Of a stretch of DNA of 64,000 nucleotides, positions 47,681 through 58,241 are shown one piece after another. The notes beneath the pieces were generated by a model. That model saw nothing but the letters and a program-made list of their open reading frames with translations, had not been told where the DNA came from and did no database searches. The position numbers and the translations under genes are program-made. How positions within the stretch are numbered: position 1 is the stretch's first letter; the number at the start of each line of letters is the position of its first letter. Origin of the DNA: Thamnidium elegans (taxonomy: Eukaryota > Mucoromycota > Mucoromycetes > Mucorales > Mucoraceae); assembly GCA_025201345.1 (NCBI GenBank), contig JAIXMG010000011.1, positions 62,001-126,000 of the forward strand, read 5' to 3'.

Positions 47681-48281
47681 TTAGTTCTTGGTAGGCTTTT
47701 TGGCTATAAAACAGAAATGAATTAGCATTAAATATAAACTAATTTTTTTTTACTCAAAACTTACTTCCGTATTTTGATCTACTAGTAGTTCTAGTAGCAA
47801 CACCTTGAAGATCTAAGGCACCACGAACAAGATGATAACGTACACCAGGAAGATCAGGAACACGACCACCACGAACCAAAACAACTGAATGCTCTTGTAA
47901 GTTATGACCTTCACCAGGAATATAAGCAGAAACGACTCTACCGTTTGTCAACTTAACTCTAGCAACCTTTCTGACAGCTGAGTTAGGCTTCTTGGGCTTG
48001 GTTGTATATACTTTGTTGCAAACACCCTTACGTTGATAACATCCTTCAAGAGCAGGTGATTTACTCATTTTGGTCTTTGACTTACGACACTTCTTGATCA
48101 CTTGATTTAACGTGGCCATGCCTGCCTTTTGTTGTTGGAAAACTGAATTCATTGGCTTCAATTGGCTGAGAATGCGGCTTTGTTGTGTAGGTTGTGTCAT
48201 GAAAGTACGTGTGCTTAAGAAACCATTGGTACCAGTTACTGGCTTCCAGGCTGTCTTTAATAAAGATCGGAAAGCTTGCAT
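47681..48281 (-). CDS. MRPS12: Mitochondrial ribosomal protein uS12m
   Basis: Two exons, 47765-48281 and 47681-47703, give 179 aa. Nuclear gene for the decoding-centre protein of the mitochondrial small subunit. Residues 1-55 are a basic presequence with two MT-like starts, and mature uS12 follows: [80 protein letters not shown]. The universally conserved KPNSA and PGEGHN loops are intact. The 23-nt last exon supplies the C-terminus; reading through the donor would end at KYGSKF, whereas splicing gives KYGTKKPTKN, the normal uS12 tail. Confidence 0.95.
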
Positions 48282-48480
48282 CGTCTCTAAATATTCAATG
48301 AAGAAGAAGAAAAAAAAGAAAAATTTATTTGCGGAGGGGGGGGCTAGTGTTATTTTTTTTTAAAAAAAAATAGTGGTGAATAAGAATTAAACCTCAGCAT
48401 GTCCTGATATACACTTTTCTAGCTGCCAAAAACTGATTTAATTAAGTCTGATAAGTATGAAAGTTGCTGATGTATATGAT
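48282..48480. other. Intergenic region before a gene relic
   Basis: A-, G- and T-run-rich segment upstream of uS12m, with nothing coding. The relic at 48487-48859 follows. Confidence 0.5.
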
Positions 48481-48486
48481 ACTTGA

Positions 48487-48859
48487 TGTGTTAGAGAGCT
48501 ACAGCTTCGTGTTATCAATCAAGTGATGAGAGCCTATTTTCATAATAGAATAGTCCAGGTTCTAACGAAAGGAAAAAGCAGAATTTCGTTACATCAATTG
48601 TAACGAACATTGAGAATACGTGGGTCGATAACAAGATATTCTTGTAGCTTCTGTAGGTCACGAAAAATAGATATAATCAAGAAAATAGAGCCATAAATCC
48701 CATTTGCCAGGATTGATCGCTCTAGACATATATCCCAACTTTCGTTTATTTGCATTAATTCCTTCAGAGACCACCCGAAGAAATTGCTTATTTAGTCTAG
48801 TTTTGATAAACAATGTGTTTAACGCACGGTTTGACGATAATGTAGTTGAAACTATGTGA
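48487..48859 (+). pseudogene. Decayed fragment of a large unknown protein
   Basis: Two overlapping protein-like frames. Frame one, 48487-48696, reads CVRELQLRVINQVMRAYFHN, RIVQVLTKGKSRISLHQL, a stop, then RTLRIRGSITRYSCSFCRSR. Frame two, 48689-48859, reads LPGLIALDIYPNFRLFALIP, SETTRRNCLFSLVLINNVFN. Regular amphipathic composition and the PNFRLFA motif, seen in large AAA proteins such as midasin, suggest a broken gene, with a stop and a frameshift. No start, no promoter and no other parts are visible. The family assignment is only a guess. Confidence 0.4.
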
Positions 48860-48963
48860 TATTATTCCTAAACTTGCGCGGCAAACTACTGAGGAATAAT
48901 ACCAGCAATACGTCTACCCAAATAATCTTTTTTTAGACTTTTTAAGACTGAGAAACCTTTTTG

Positions 48964-49096
48964 ATTGGCTACTTTCCTTTTCCGCTGTGAAAATTGTCGT
49001 CAGCACTAAGGACGAATACATATAAAAAAAAAACTTTTTTGTAATTGGCTCCCTTTTTTCTTTTTTCAATACTTTTTTATATAAAGTTCTTATTGG
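48964..49096 (-). promoter_or_regulatory. Three CCAAT boxes upstream of HAP2/NF-YA
   Basis: ATTGG (CCAAT on the minus strand) occurs at 48964-48968, 49044-49048 and 49092-49096, within 140 nt of the ATG at 49104. CCAAT is the site of the complex that contains the product of this very gene. Confidence 0.45.
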
Positions 49097-49103
49097 TTCA
49101 ATC

Positions 49104-49748
49104 ATGACAGATACCACACAACATATCTTGAATACAAATGATCAATATGCTAGTAATAATACCCCAACTCCTCAAGATTCACCCCAACAACATAGAGTTC
49201 AATATCCTTATCCCATGGTTAGTTTTTGTATATAAAATAAAATAAAATAAAAATTACTCATATAAATAAAAAAAAACAGTCTACTTCTCCGCAAACAACA
49301 GTAGTTTATAATAAACCAGCAGAACAACCAGAGCAACCAGAAGAACCACTTTATGTAAATGCTAAACAATATCATCGAATTCTTAAACGTAGAGCTGCAA
49401 GAGCAAGACTTGAAGAATTAAATCGTGTAGCAAAAGCAAGAAAACCCTACCTTCATGAAAGTCGTCATAAACATGCCATGCGTCGTCCACGAGGACCAGG
49501 TGGTAGATTTCTAAGTAAGTCCTTTTTTTTTTCTTCATATGATATTTGGTCTATGTACTCACTATAATACATCTAAAAAAAAAATAGCTGCTGCAGAAGT
49601 GGCTGAACTTGAAAAGGCCGGTAAATTACAAGAATCAAAACAACAAGAAAAAGATACAACAGTAGTAATAAATCATCAACTAAAGAATTGGTCACCAATG
49701 CAATCATTTAATCATTATAATCATCAAGAACAACCTCAACAACATTAG
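49104..49748 (+). CDS. HAP2: CCAAT-binding factor subunit HAP2 / NF-YA
   Basis: Three exons, 49104-49217, 49280-49514, 49588-49748, give 169 aa. Sequence-specific subunit of the heterotrimeric CCAAT factor (with HAP3 and HAP5), a nuclear regulator of respiration and metabolism. The conserved core is complete: A1 helix [20 protein letters not shown] binds the HAP3/HAP5 dimer, and the A2 segment [20 protein letters not shown] with GGRF contacts the CCAAT minor groove. The rest is Gln/Pro-rich and short compared with yeast Hap2 (265 aa). First donor is GTTAGT. The stop lies 13 nt from the stop of the convergent PPIL2 gene. Three CCAAT boxes precede the start, so autoregulation is possible. Confidence 0.96.
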
Positions 49749-49761
49749 ATTTATTTTATTA

Positions 49762-51605
49762 TTAAAAGTTGTCAAAATTACCATAAGACATTGTCTTTTT
49801 CTCTTGTGATAATATCTTTTGTTTCTTTTGTGATACTCCAATTTCTTCTTCATAAGCAACATCCTTTTTTTCTTCTGGCTTTCTTTTACCAGTTTCATTC
49901 ATATATTTACCAACTTGCACATCTTCTTTTTTACTTACATTAGGTCCAAACCAACCCATTCTATCTTGCTTTTCTCTCTTCAATCTAGCTTCTTCATCTT
50001 CTGCATCCGCATTAGCTTCATGAGCAAGTTTCTTTTGTAATCGAGTTTGATACTCCTCAAACGGATCCACAAATACTTGAATTTGTTTAATACGAATATC
50101 CCTTTCTGGTTTATCCTTTTTATCCACCGGAATTGCTTCTAATTTCTTTAATACGTCCATACCACCTACTACTTTACCAAACACAGTATGTTGACCATCC
50201 AATTGAGGAGCTGGTGCATATGTAATAAAGCTAAAAAAAATTTTTATCAAGATTGTTATATCATTTGTCATCTACTAAATATATATAGATATTTATACTT
50301 ACAATTGTGAATTATTGGTATCTTTACCTTTGTTGGCCATACTAAGTATACCACGCGCATTATGTTGTAAAGTAGTTTTAATTTCATCAGGAAAATCATG
50401 TTTCCAAATAGACTCTCCTCCTTTACCAGTACCTGTAGGATCACCACCTTGAATCTATATATATATATGTATATAAAGTATGTCAGCTAAATTATATAAT
50501 AGTAAAAAAAAATAAAAAAATGTCATACCATAAATTTACGGATGTTTCTATGGAAAAGTACATTATTGTAATATCCAGTCTTTGCAAGTTGAACAAAATT
50601 GTGACATGTACGTGGTACCTAGAACATCACAGTTGTTAATTACCCGTTTCACTAATTTTTTATTTTTTTATTTTTTTTATATGTGTATACCTTGTCACTG
50701 AATAATTCTACATTAATATTACCATAATTTGTCATGATACGAGCATATGATTTCGTCTTTATACGCTTATACATAAAATCGTCTTCATCAATTAAAGCTC
50801 TAGTACTAGCAGAATAAGGGTTTAAAGCAGTAGATGTAAATGATTCTGCAGCTGCACCTGTTGTATAATGTGCAGCATTATAAGGTAAATTTGCCTTCTT
50901 TTGGTGAAATGTCGTAGGCACCTTTTCCTTGACCTCTTCCACTTCTAAATTCTTTTTTGCTAATTCGTCAAACACTTTTTTAGTATTTCCCATACCAGCT
51001 ACATTAATGTTATTTGTTGGCTTTCTCTTTTCTAATTCCTCTGCAACATTGACTACTTTTTTATTGGTCTTGACGTAGTCAAACTTTGACATGTCGCGTT
51101 TCTCTAGATTATGAGGATCTTGAATCATGATGATATCCTTTCTTGTGAACGGCTCATCTGTAATTAAATCTCGCATATGTTTGGCCTTGATATTCAACTT
51201 TTCGATAGTTTCAAAAGCAAATACATTGCCTGTCGTCTTGATGGCTGCAATAGCTGTATGATCTGAAAATACTTTGAACGTCACCGGGCAGTAGAACTCG
51301 TCCTTTTCGTTTTTGCTGAAATGTAACTTTATCAAGTCCTTTGTTTGAAGTTTTTCTCCCGTAACAGGATTCGTACCGTATTTCTTAATGTAAGGGATAA
51401 TGTAGACTAGATCAAAGATAATGCCGTCAGGTGTACAGACTGGATGTTCAAACGGTTGAAGAGATAATGAACAACAATAGAAGGGTAATCTTTTAAAACC
51501 AGATGTTTTACGTTGACCGGTGATACCAGCTGAAGCTGAATGTTGACCTACTTCTCCACTCCATTCTGAATGAGTAATATATAATTTATCTGTCCATTTA
51601 CCCAT
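49762..51605 (-). CDS. PPIL2: U-box cyclophilin PPIL2 (Cyp60)
   Basis: Four exons, 50691-51605, 50529-50618, 50303-50454, 49762-50230, give 541 aa (human 520). Nuclear, spliceosome-associated protein with a ubiquitin-ligase U-box and a peptidyl-prolyl isomerase domain. The U-box covers about 38-115: [50 protein letters not shown]. The cyclophilin domain starts near 290: [80 protein letters not shown] and the QFFIT block contain the catalytic Arg and Phe. The C-terminus is Lys/Glu-rich with a likely nuclear signal. In fungi PPIL2 homologues such as S. pombe cyp8 occur, while budding yeast lacks one. Introns are phase 0, 0 and 2. Confidence 0.95.
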
Positions 51606-51980
51606 TTTTATATATGCTACAAAAAAGAAAAGGAAAAAAAAAAGTGTTTTTTTTGTTTTTGATTTTTAAACCCTATTAATTTGTTTTTAAATTCAGCGAA
51701 AAAAAAGGAAAATGCACAAGTCTATGACGACAAAATAACAATCAAACACATATATACGTGGCAAAAATATATATCCATATCCATATAAAAAAGGGAGGAA
51801 ACAGAGTGTAACAAGACATTAAAAGTTGTATGCGCAGCATAAAGTGAGTTTGCCATTTAAAGACTTTTTATCGTGACGGCCTGTTTAATGCCTTTTAAAA
51901 AAAAAATGCCTAAATTTCATTCCGCATCCTCCCCTTTTTTTTCTCTCTCTTTCTTTTTCTTTTTTTTTTATATATATATA
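51606..51980. other. Divergent promoter region
   Basis: 375 nt between PPIL2 and the DDHD lipase starts. TATA-rich (51750-51790 and 51970-51980), A and T runs. No further motif recognised. Confidence 0.6.
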
Positions 51981-54900
51981 ATGTTAGAACCAGATTCACT
52001 TTCAAGAGGTCATGTTACGCCCAGACGTAACCCTCGTCCACTCGGCTTAATGCCTGATCTTGACGTACCACCTTTAATACCTCGATGGTAAATATATATT
52101 AAAAAACCTCCTCTTATAAAAGAAAACCCTCTTTGACTTTTTTTTTTTTTTTTATTTGCTTAGGTTTCATGCTATTGACAATCCAGTACTCGATCCCATC
52201 TCAATAAGACGAGCTAAGAGTTCAACTACTTTAAATAAAAACTTATCACCTAAAAGTCCTTCTACACCCAAACCAAAACTTTCTTCTAAATGGGTACCGT
52301 TTTCTCAGCGTGATTCTGCTGCACTTGAAAAAGCATACCAAGTAAAGTATTTAGGGAGGGGGTTTTGCTGACAAAAATGCTAATTTATATATTAGAACCA
52401 TGATGTACGAGCTAAAGTACCTGTCAACGAAGATCATTTATTTCAAGTGGATATTACCCAACGAACGATTAGTCCAGTGTACTGGGAAGGACCTAGTTAT
52501 GAAGTACGTAGAGCTACTTGGTTTATGCAAGCGGATGGGTGGGTACCTTGTGAAGAGAATATTGCAGAACAAATTGAGCTCGGTTATTAGTAAGTTTTTT
52601 TTTGGGCGATTTTTTTTTTTTTTTTTTTTTTCGTTATTAAATTAGTACATGTATAAATAGTAAACACAAGCCTTATGCTACAACTACTACCACTGCAAGT
52701 AATTTAGAAGAAGAAATACCTGCCATTCCAAAATATTCTTCTTCGCCTACAACTGAAAGTACAATGGAAGAAAAGAAATTGGAATTAACTTTGTCGGTGG
52801 ATAAACAATGGAATTTATTAGGTCCTTATTTAGGTCAGTATATTGTTTATACTGGTGAAAGTAGTGCTTGGTTATTATCGTAAGTATTTAAGAGAGAGAG
52901 AGAGAGAGTGTGTGTGTGTATGATTGCTGACGCTATTTATAGAAATAGCACAAGTAGCAAGTTTGCCAAGAGTATCATTACTCGCTTAACGAACAAGCAA
53001 AATTTGGGTGGAACAAGGCTGGTGCGTGGATATCCGGAGGTGGAAGAATTAACAAAAAAATCAAAGGTTGCACCAAAAAAGGCGCCAGTTGAAGATGTTG
53101 ATGGTTCCACCAGTTCATCTTCTTCTTCATCTGACGAAGAAACCATTTTAAAAGAAGAAGAAAAACAACAATTAGAAACAAACGAAATTGAGGATTACGA
53201 TAATGAAAATAGTGAAGAAGAAGTTCGAAAGATTGATCACCTTATGTTTGTTATTCACGGGTAAAATATTAAAAATATATTAAATCTTTTGGTATGTGCT
53301 AAAAAAAAAAATATCGCTCATGTAGTGTCGGTCAAAAAATGTCCGAGAAAACCGGTCAAACATTTGTACACGGTAAAGAAAAAAAAAAAAAGAGCAAGTA
53401 AAATTTGACACGTATTAATTTTTACTTGTAGATGTCAATATGATGAGAAAAACTTTAAAGTTGGCTTACCCAGCTGCCATTTCTACTTCAACCAATACAA
53501 TGAAGCCAAATGGTATTCAAGTATTACCAATCATGTGGCGACAAGATATAAAATTTGGTATGGCTGCTGATGATGAAGAAGGAATTGAGGCAGATCTAGG
53601 TACAGTGGGGGTAGAAGATGGCTGCCCTACACTAGATGAATTAACTTTAGACGGTGTACCCAATATAAGAACTGTTGTTTCCGATGTTTTAATGGATAGT
53701 GAGTGTGTAACATGAATTATCTTTTATATATATATAATTTGATTACCTAATGTTTTTTTTTTGCCTAGTTCCGTTATATATGACTCCACGATATCGTGAA
53801 TTAATGACTCAAATCATTGCAAAAGAAATCAATAGAGTATATCGCCTGTTTGGCAGTAAAAATCCCGAATTTTTAGAAAAGGGAAAAGTATCCATCTTTG
53901 GCCATTCATTAGGAGTAAGTTTTTAATAGCATTTTTATATCCATCGAATCATAAAATAAGCTAATACACGTATAGTCATTATTAGCTTTTGATATGTTAA
54001 CTTTACAACCTATTACAACTCCTTCACCGCAACCACCACCACCATCTGATGATCATCCTATACCCGATAATAGAAAGCTTCCACCTCTTTTATTTCCAGT
54101 TCAAAACTTTTTTGCTGCTGGGTCTCCATTAGGTGTTATTTTACTTTTAAGAGGCTTTAAAATCGCGTCGCGTAAATCGCTTGGACAAGCATCAGTTAAA
54201 TCCGCTTTATCTGACGTCAAATCACCCTCTCCTTCTTCCATTAATTTCTGTTATCCTGCTGTAGAAAACCTGTACAATATATTTCATAAAGTAAGCTCTT
54301 ATCAATCCATCTCAAATTTTATACTAACCCCCTAAAAAAAAGTCCGATCCAGTTGCTTATAGACTAGAACCACTGATTGCTCGTCATTATACCGCCAAAC
54401 TAAAACCAGAGCCTATTCCATATATGAAGGGAGGCTTAAAAGGAGTCATCGATGCCAGTTTTAATGTCGGCTCTGGTATTGCCAATCGAGCAGGTGCCAT
54501 GTACGAATCTTTCAAGATCGGATTGACCACCAATTTATTTATGCGAGGATTAGGTTTATCTCGGCAACAAATCTATCAAGATACGCATCCAATTGGCGAA
54601 GAAGAATCCAATGAGGAAAGAAGAAAGAGAGAAGAGGAAGAGATCGATTCGACTTTGGCTGCAATGGATGATACGAATAGGTTTACTCGTATGAGGTCTA
54701 ACAGTGATCCTGCCCGTGCGTTCTCGTCCGATTTCAGGTACAAGAATAATATGCCGTCAAGTATTAAAGGAAAATCTGCAACAAGAAAGTCACCGCCGGT
54801 TCCGTTACCTACTTCAAATACTACACCGTATTCACAAGGTGCCCAGAAACTTAAAATGTTGAATGTGACAGGGAGAGTTGATTATTGTATACAGGAAGGG

Positions 54901-55067
54901 TTATTAGAAAACCCTTACTTAAGTGCGTTTAGCGCTCACATGCAATACTGGCAGGTAATTTTTTTTTTATTTTTTTTTGTAATCATGCTGTAACTCACAC
55001 CCTCAAATTTTTATACTAGGATCTTGATGTCGCTGCCTTCTTAATTAAACAAATTTACCGAGATTAA
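51981..55067 (+). CDS. DDHD-domain phospholipase (PA-preferring phospholipase A1 family)
   Basis: Eleven exons, 51981-52087, 52164-52341, 52396-52589, 52661-52879, 52943-53260, 53326-53372, 53432-53698, 53769-53914, 53976-54290, 54343-54954, 55020-55067, give 816 aa. The family hydrolyses phosphatidic acid and related lipids at Golgi, ER or mitochondria. N-terminal signature RATWFMQADGWVPCEENIAE (WWE-like region of DDHD1). The lipase box GHSLG has its Ser at about residue 490. The DDHD domain follows: FFAAGSPLGVILLLRG, YNIFHKSDPVAYRLEPLIAR, then RVDYCIQEGLLENPYLSAFS and HMQYWQDLDVAAFLIKQIYR at the very end. A low-complexity Ser/acidic insert sits around residue 260-300 and an Arg/Glu-rich one within the DDHD domain. 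Exon 4 uses the AG at 52659-52660, because the one before gives a stop. Confidence 0.94.
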
Positions 55068-55241
55068 AAAAAAAAAAAAAAAAAACGATACACCTGGTAG
55101 TATATAATTCTACTTTCCTTTTTTTGTAAATAAAATAAAAAACAACAATATATTTATCAGGGAGAATATTGATGAAAACTCTTATTTAATCTTTCAGATA
55201 CTTTTTCTTTTTTCTTTTTAACCCACTTTTTAATAAATATA

Positions 55242-56049
55242 ATGGCTATACCAAACTCTAATAAACTAAGTAGCAATTATATTATAAACCAATCATTTGC
55301 CGAGAGCTTCAACATCCACAAATGTCTCTGTGACATGTATGCAAGCGAACTTAGCGACATGGTGAAAGTAATTGATGCTTATCTCAAGAGACATGAAGGT
55401 GAATCAGACGCTGATAAAGCTCATCGTATTATAGTCAAATCGTTTAGTGTATTATCAAAGAACTCTCAATACCAAGCGTTAGCGGAATATGCTGCAAGTT
55501 TAACGTCATATTATCATGAAGATAAGGTCCGTTTTATTGAACTGTATCAGCAACGGCTCCAGAGGCCTTCTCGCCCAAGACCCCTAAGGGTCGTGAGACG
55601 TCTCTCTAGACTAAAGAGACCAAGAACTGCAAGTGAGTCTAGCTCTACCAGCCTGTCAAGTATAGCTATTCGTGAAGCGACTGAACAAGGAAATGATTTG
55701 GATTTAGCATTTGTAAAAGAAGTCATTAAAACAACAGGCAAAGATCTTCTTACCGCATGGGAAGGAGAAAAAAGAATTACACTGACAGATTATAAACTAA
55801 TGAGGTAATTCTAATACGTCAATATATTATGATTCTAGTATGAATTTTTTTTTTTTTTTTTTTTTTTTGTAGTACTGGACTCTCATCTGTTGTTGATTTT
55901 GTTGATAATAACGAAGACTCGCAAAGACAAGTATTTGAAGATAGTCGTTGGAAATATTTATCAAAATTAGTACAGGAGTTTCATAAATCAGAACAGTATC
56001 ATTTACCAAAGTTCTTGAAAGATACGTGGAAGCTAGTATCCGTGGTAAG

Positions 56050-56085
<36 letters not shown>

Positions 56086-57430
56086 CAAATAAACTAAATA
56101 CTGCTGTAGTTTTGCGAAAGAACTGGAAGTACAAAAAAAGCGCAAGAGTACCTTAAAGAAATTATTAATCCTAAAACAAGTATCAACAAGAAACCAGAAA
56201 CATTGAAGATTATATCTATTTTTTTGTTTGTGTAAGTTTAGCTTATTTATTACTATTTGATTAATAACTTGTTATACATAGCTTGGAAATCTTTGAGGAC
56301 TGCAAATGGTTATTTGACCCTGACAGAAATAAATCCGGAAACGATTTTTTCTCTATCTTGTGGGGTCCCATAATTCGTAAAATGTTGTCGATACATAACA
56401 ATATAATGGACCTTAAATAGTATGTACTTCTTTTTTATATAAAATATATATATATATATATATATATACCCGTTATTTACAGATTAATTATACAGTGAAG
56501 AAACCATTGATCCGCATATTCAGTTCATGCAAAACATGCAAGTCCAAGATGCAGAGAATATGAATAACACGGCGATAAATTTGAAGTTCGTATTGAACTT
56601 TGATAGTAAAGAGCATTGTGTTGGGCTTATGCAAGTACTTGATTCGACATTAGCCAAAACTGATCTTCAAATAGCGGGAGGTCTTCTTCTTTTAAAGTTA
56701 AAGGACTCACTCGATGCAGCCTTAATCAACTCAAAAGATCTATCTGAATCAAGATCTTCGCAAGGAACGTGTATACAAGTTGCAGGTGATAAATATATAC
56801 CTCCAAATCTTGGATCGTTTATATTGATTTATTACTATCATATAGGCTTAGTAGGTCATGTATTTTCAGTTAAATTGCATCAACCAAAAGTATATGTCGC
56901 TTTACAGAATTCCGCAATTAACATGCCTTCGAGTTTCGTGTGTTTTTCTTCATTTTCAGAAATGTTCGAAAGTTTAATGACATCTATTGTAAGTTTTTTT
57001 TTTTACTTTTTTTCTAAAAAAAAATAAGTAGTTTTACCTTGATTAACGGTACCTATTTTTTTTTAAAAAAAAGATCAAAATGGAAAATCTTGCAAGCATT
57101 ATTATTAAAAACCATTCTATTTCTCAAAACAGAGGCTTGTTTAACAGCATGCTCAACCGTACAGATGCAGAAACCCCACCTATTAATTTAGGTAGTTATT
57201 TGGCTCCTACTTGGAACCCGTTTCAGGAAACAGATATTACCGAAACAGAAGCTTCCTCTGAATTACCTAGTGGCGATGACTCCGTGCTTCAAACGTTTGA
57301 AGTAGGTCGTGAATATGATAAGCACCTCGTCGATCAATACGGATGGGTAAAATTGAGAAACCGAAAGTTTTATAATGTTGAAACAAATGTTATTCAAAAC
57401 GTACATCCTTTTTCTCGAACCATTGTTTAA
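55242..57430 (+). CDS. Protein of unknown function, 614 aa
   Basis: Six exons, 55242-55804, 55873-56044, 56110-56231, 56282-56419, 56496-56988, 57074-57430, all in phase. No family recognised. Helical N-terminal half (HKCLCDMYASELSDMVKVID, AHRIIVKSFSVLSKNSQYQA), a basic Pro/Arg stretch (RPSRPRPLRVVRRLSRLKRP) that could be a nuclear signal, then a compact region with KKPETLKIISIFLFVLEIFE and DSKEHCVGLMQVLDSTLAKT. A likely structured block GTCIQVAGDKYIPPNLGSFI, LIYYYHIGLVGHVFSVKLHQ, PKVYVALQNSAINMPSSFVC precedes an acidic C-terminus. No signal peptide; the YYYHIGLVGH segment is too short and polar for a membrane helix. It lies 174 nt after the DDHD lipase stop, same strand. Exon 5 starts after the second AG (56494-56495), since the first yields a stop. 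Confidence 0.8.
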
Positions 57431-58241
57431 ATAAAAATGAATGTTTCTATGAATTTTACATGTAAATTTTTTCTTTAAAAAGTAAAACAACCATTCAAGA
57501 TGTACAAAGTAGACACAGATCAATAATCTATATCCGCTCGTAATTCCGATGTTGCACTGATCCAGTAAATCGAATTGATAGAAAAAAAAGGGAGGCGTGG
57601 CTCAATTTGTATATTTTTTTTTCGCAAGAAAACTTAGTTATATCGATTTTTTTTTAAACTTATCACCCTTACCTAGCACAGTATACACATATGGAGTGAG
57701 TAACTCGAGTTTATTAAACGACAATTGGTACAAATCGACATTTGTCCTACTTTTAGAAAAGTTTATTTTTGCGCAACCAAGTTTAAACTTTTGCCGTGTC
57801 ACATTATGATAATTTGGATTATTTTAACAATACAATATATTCAAAAGTCCAATTAAAGATAAAATATGTTAAGTAATTAAAAAATAGCGTTTTATTAAAC
57901 AGTAAGTCTGTGTAAGGCAAGACCAACTTTTGTATTCTTTGTGGTTCTTTTTTTTTCTTTTTCCTATATCATTGTTTATAGATTTACCTAAAAAAAAAAA
58001 GCAAAAACTGTTTGAAATAAGTGAAATTACTAGTTTTCTAGAGTTATGGTTTTAATATACGTATAAAAAACGAACAACTACAAAAACTCAGAAATTGTGG
58101 TGTGCTACACAATCACAAGTGCCTGTATGACATTGGGTTTGAAAGAGATGATAAGCTTCCACAAATGTTTAAGAAATATTTTTTTTTTCTTTATTTAGAG
58201 TACATACATTCTTTCCTTTTCTCATATCGAATTGTGTTATA
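57431..58241. other. Intergenic region
   Basis: 811 nt. T and A runs, no supported gene. Likely promoter of the channel gene; no TATA element stands out close to the ATG. Confidence 0.55.
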
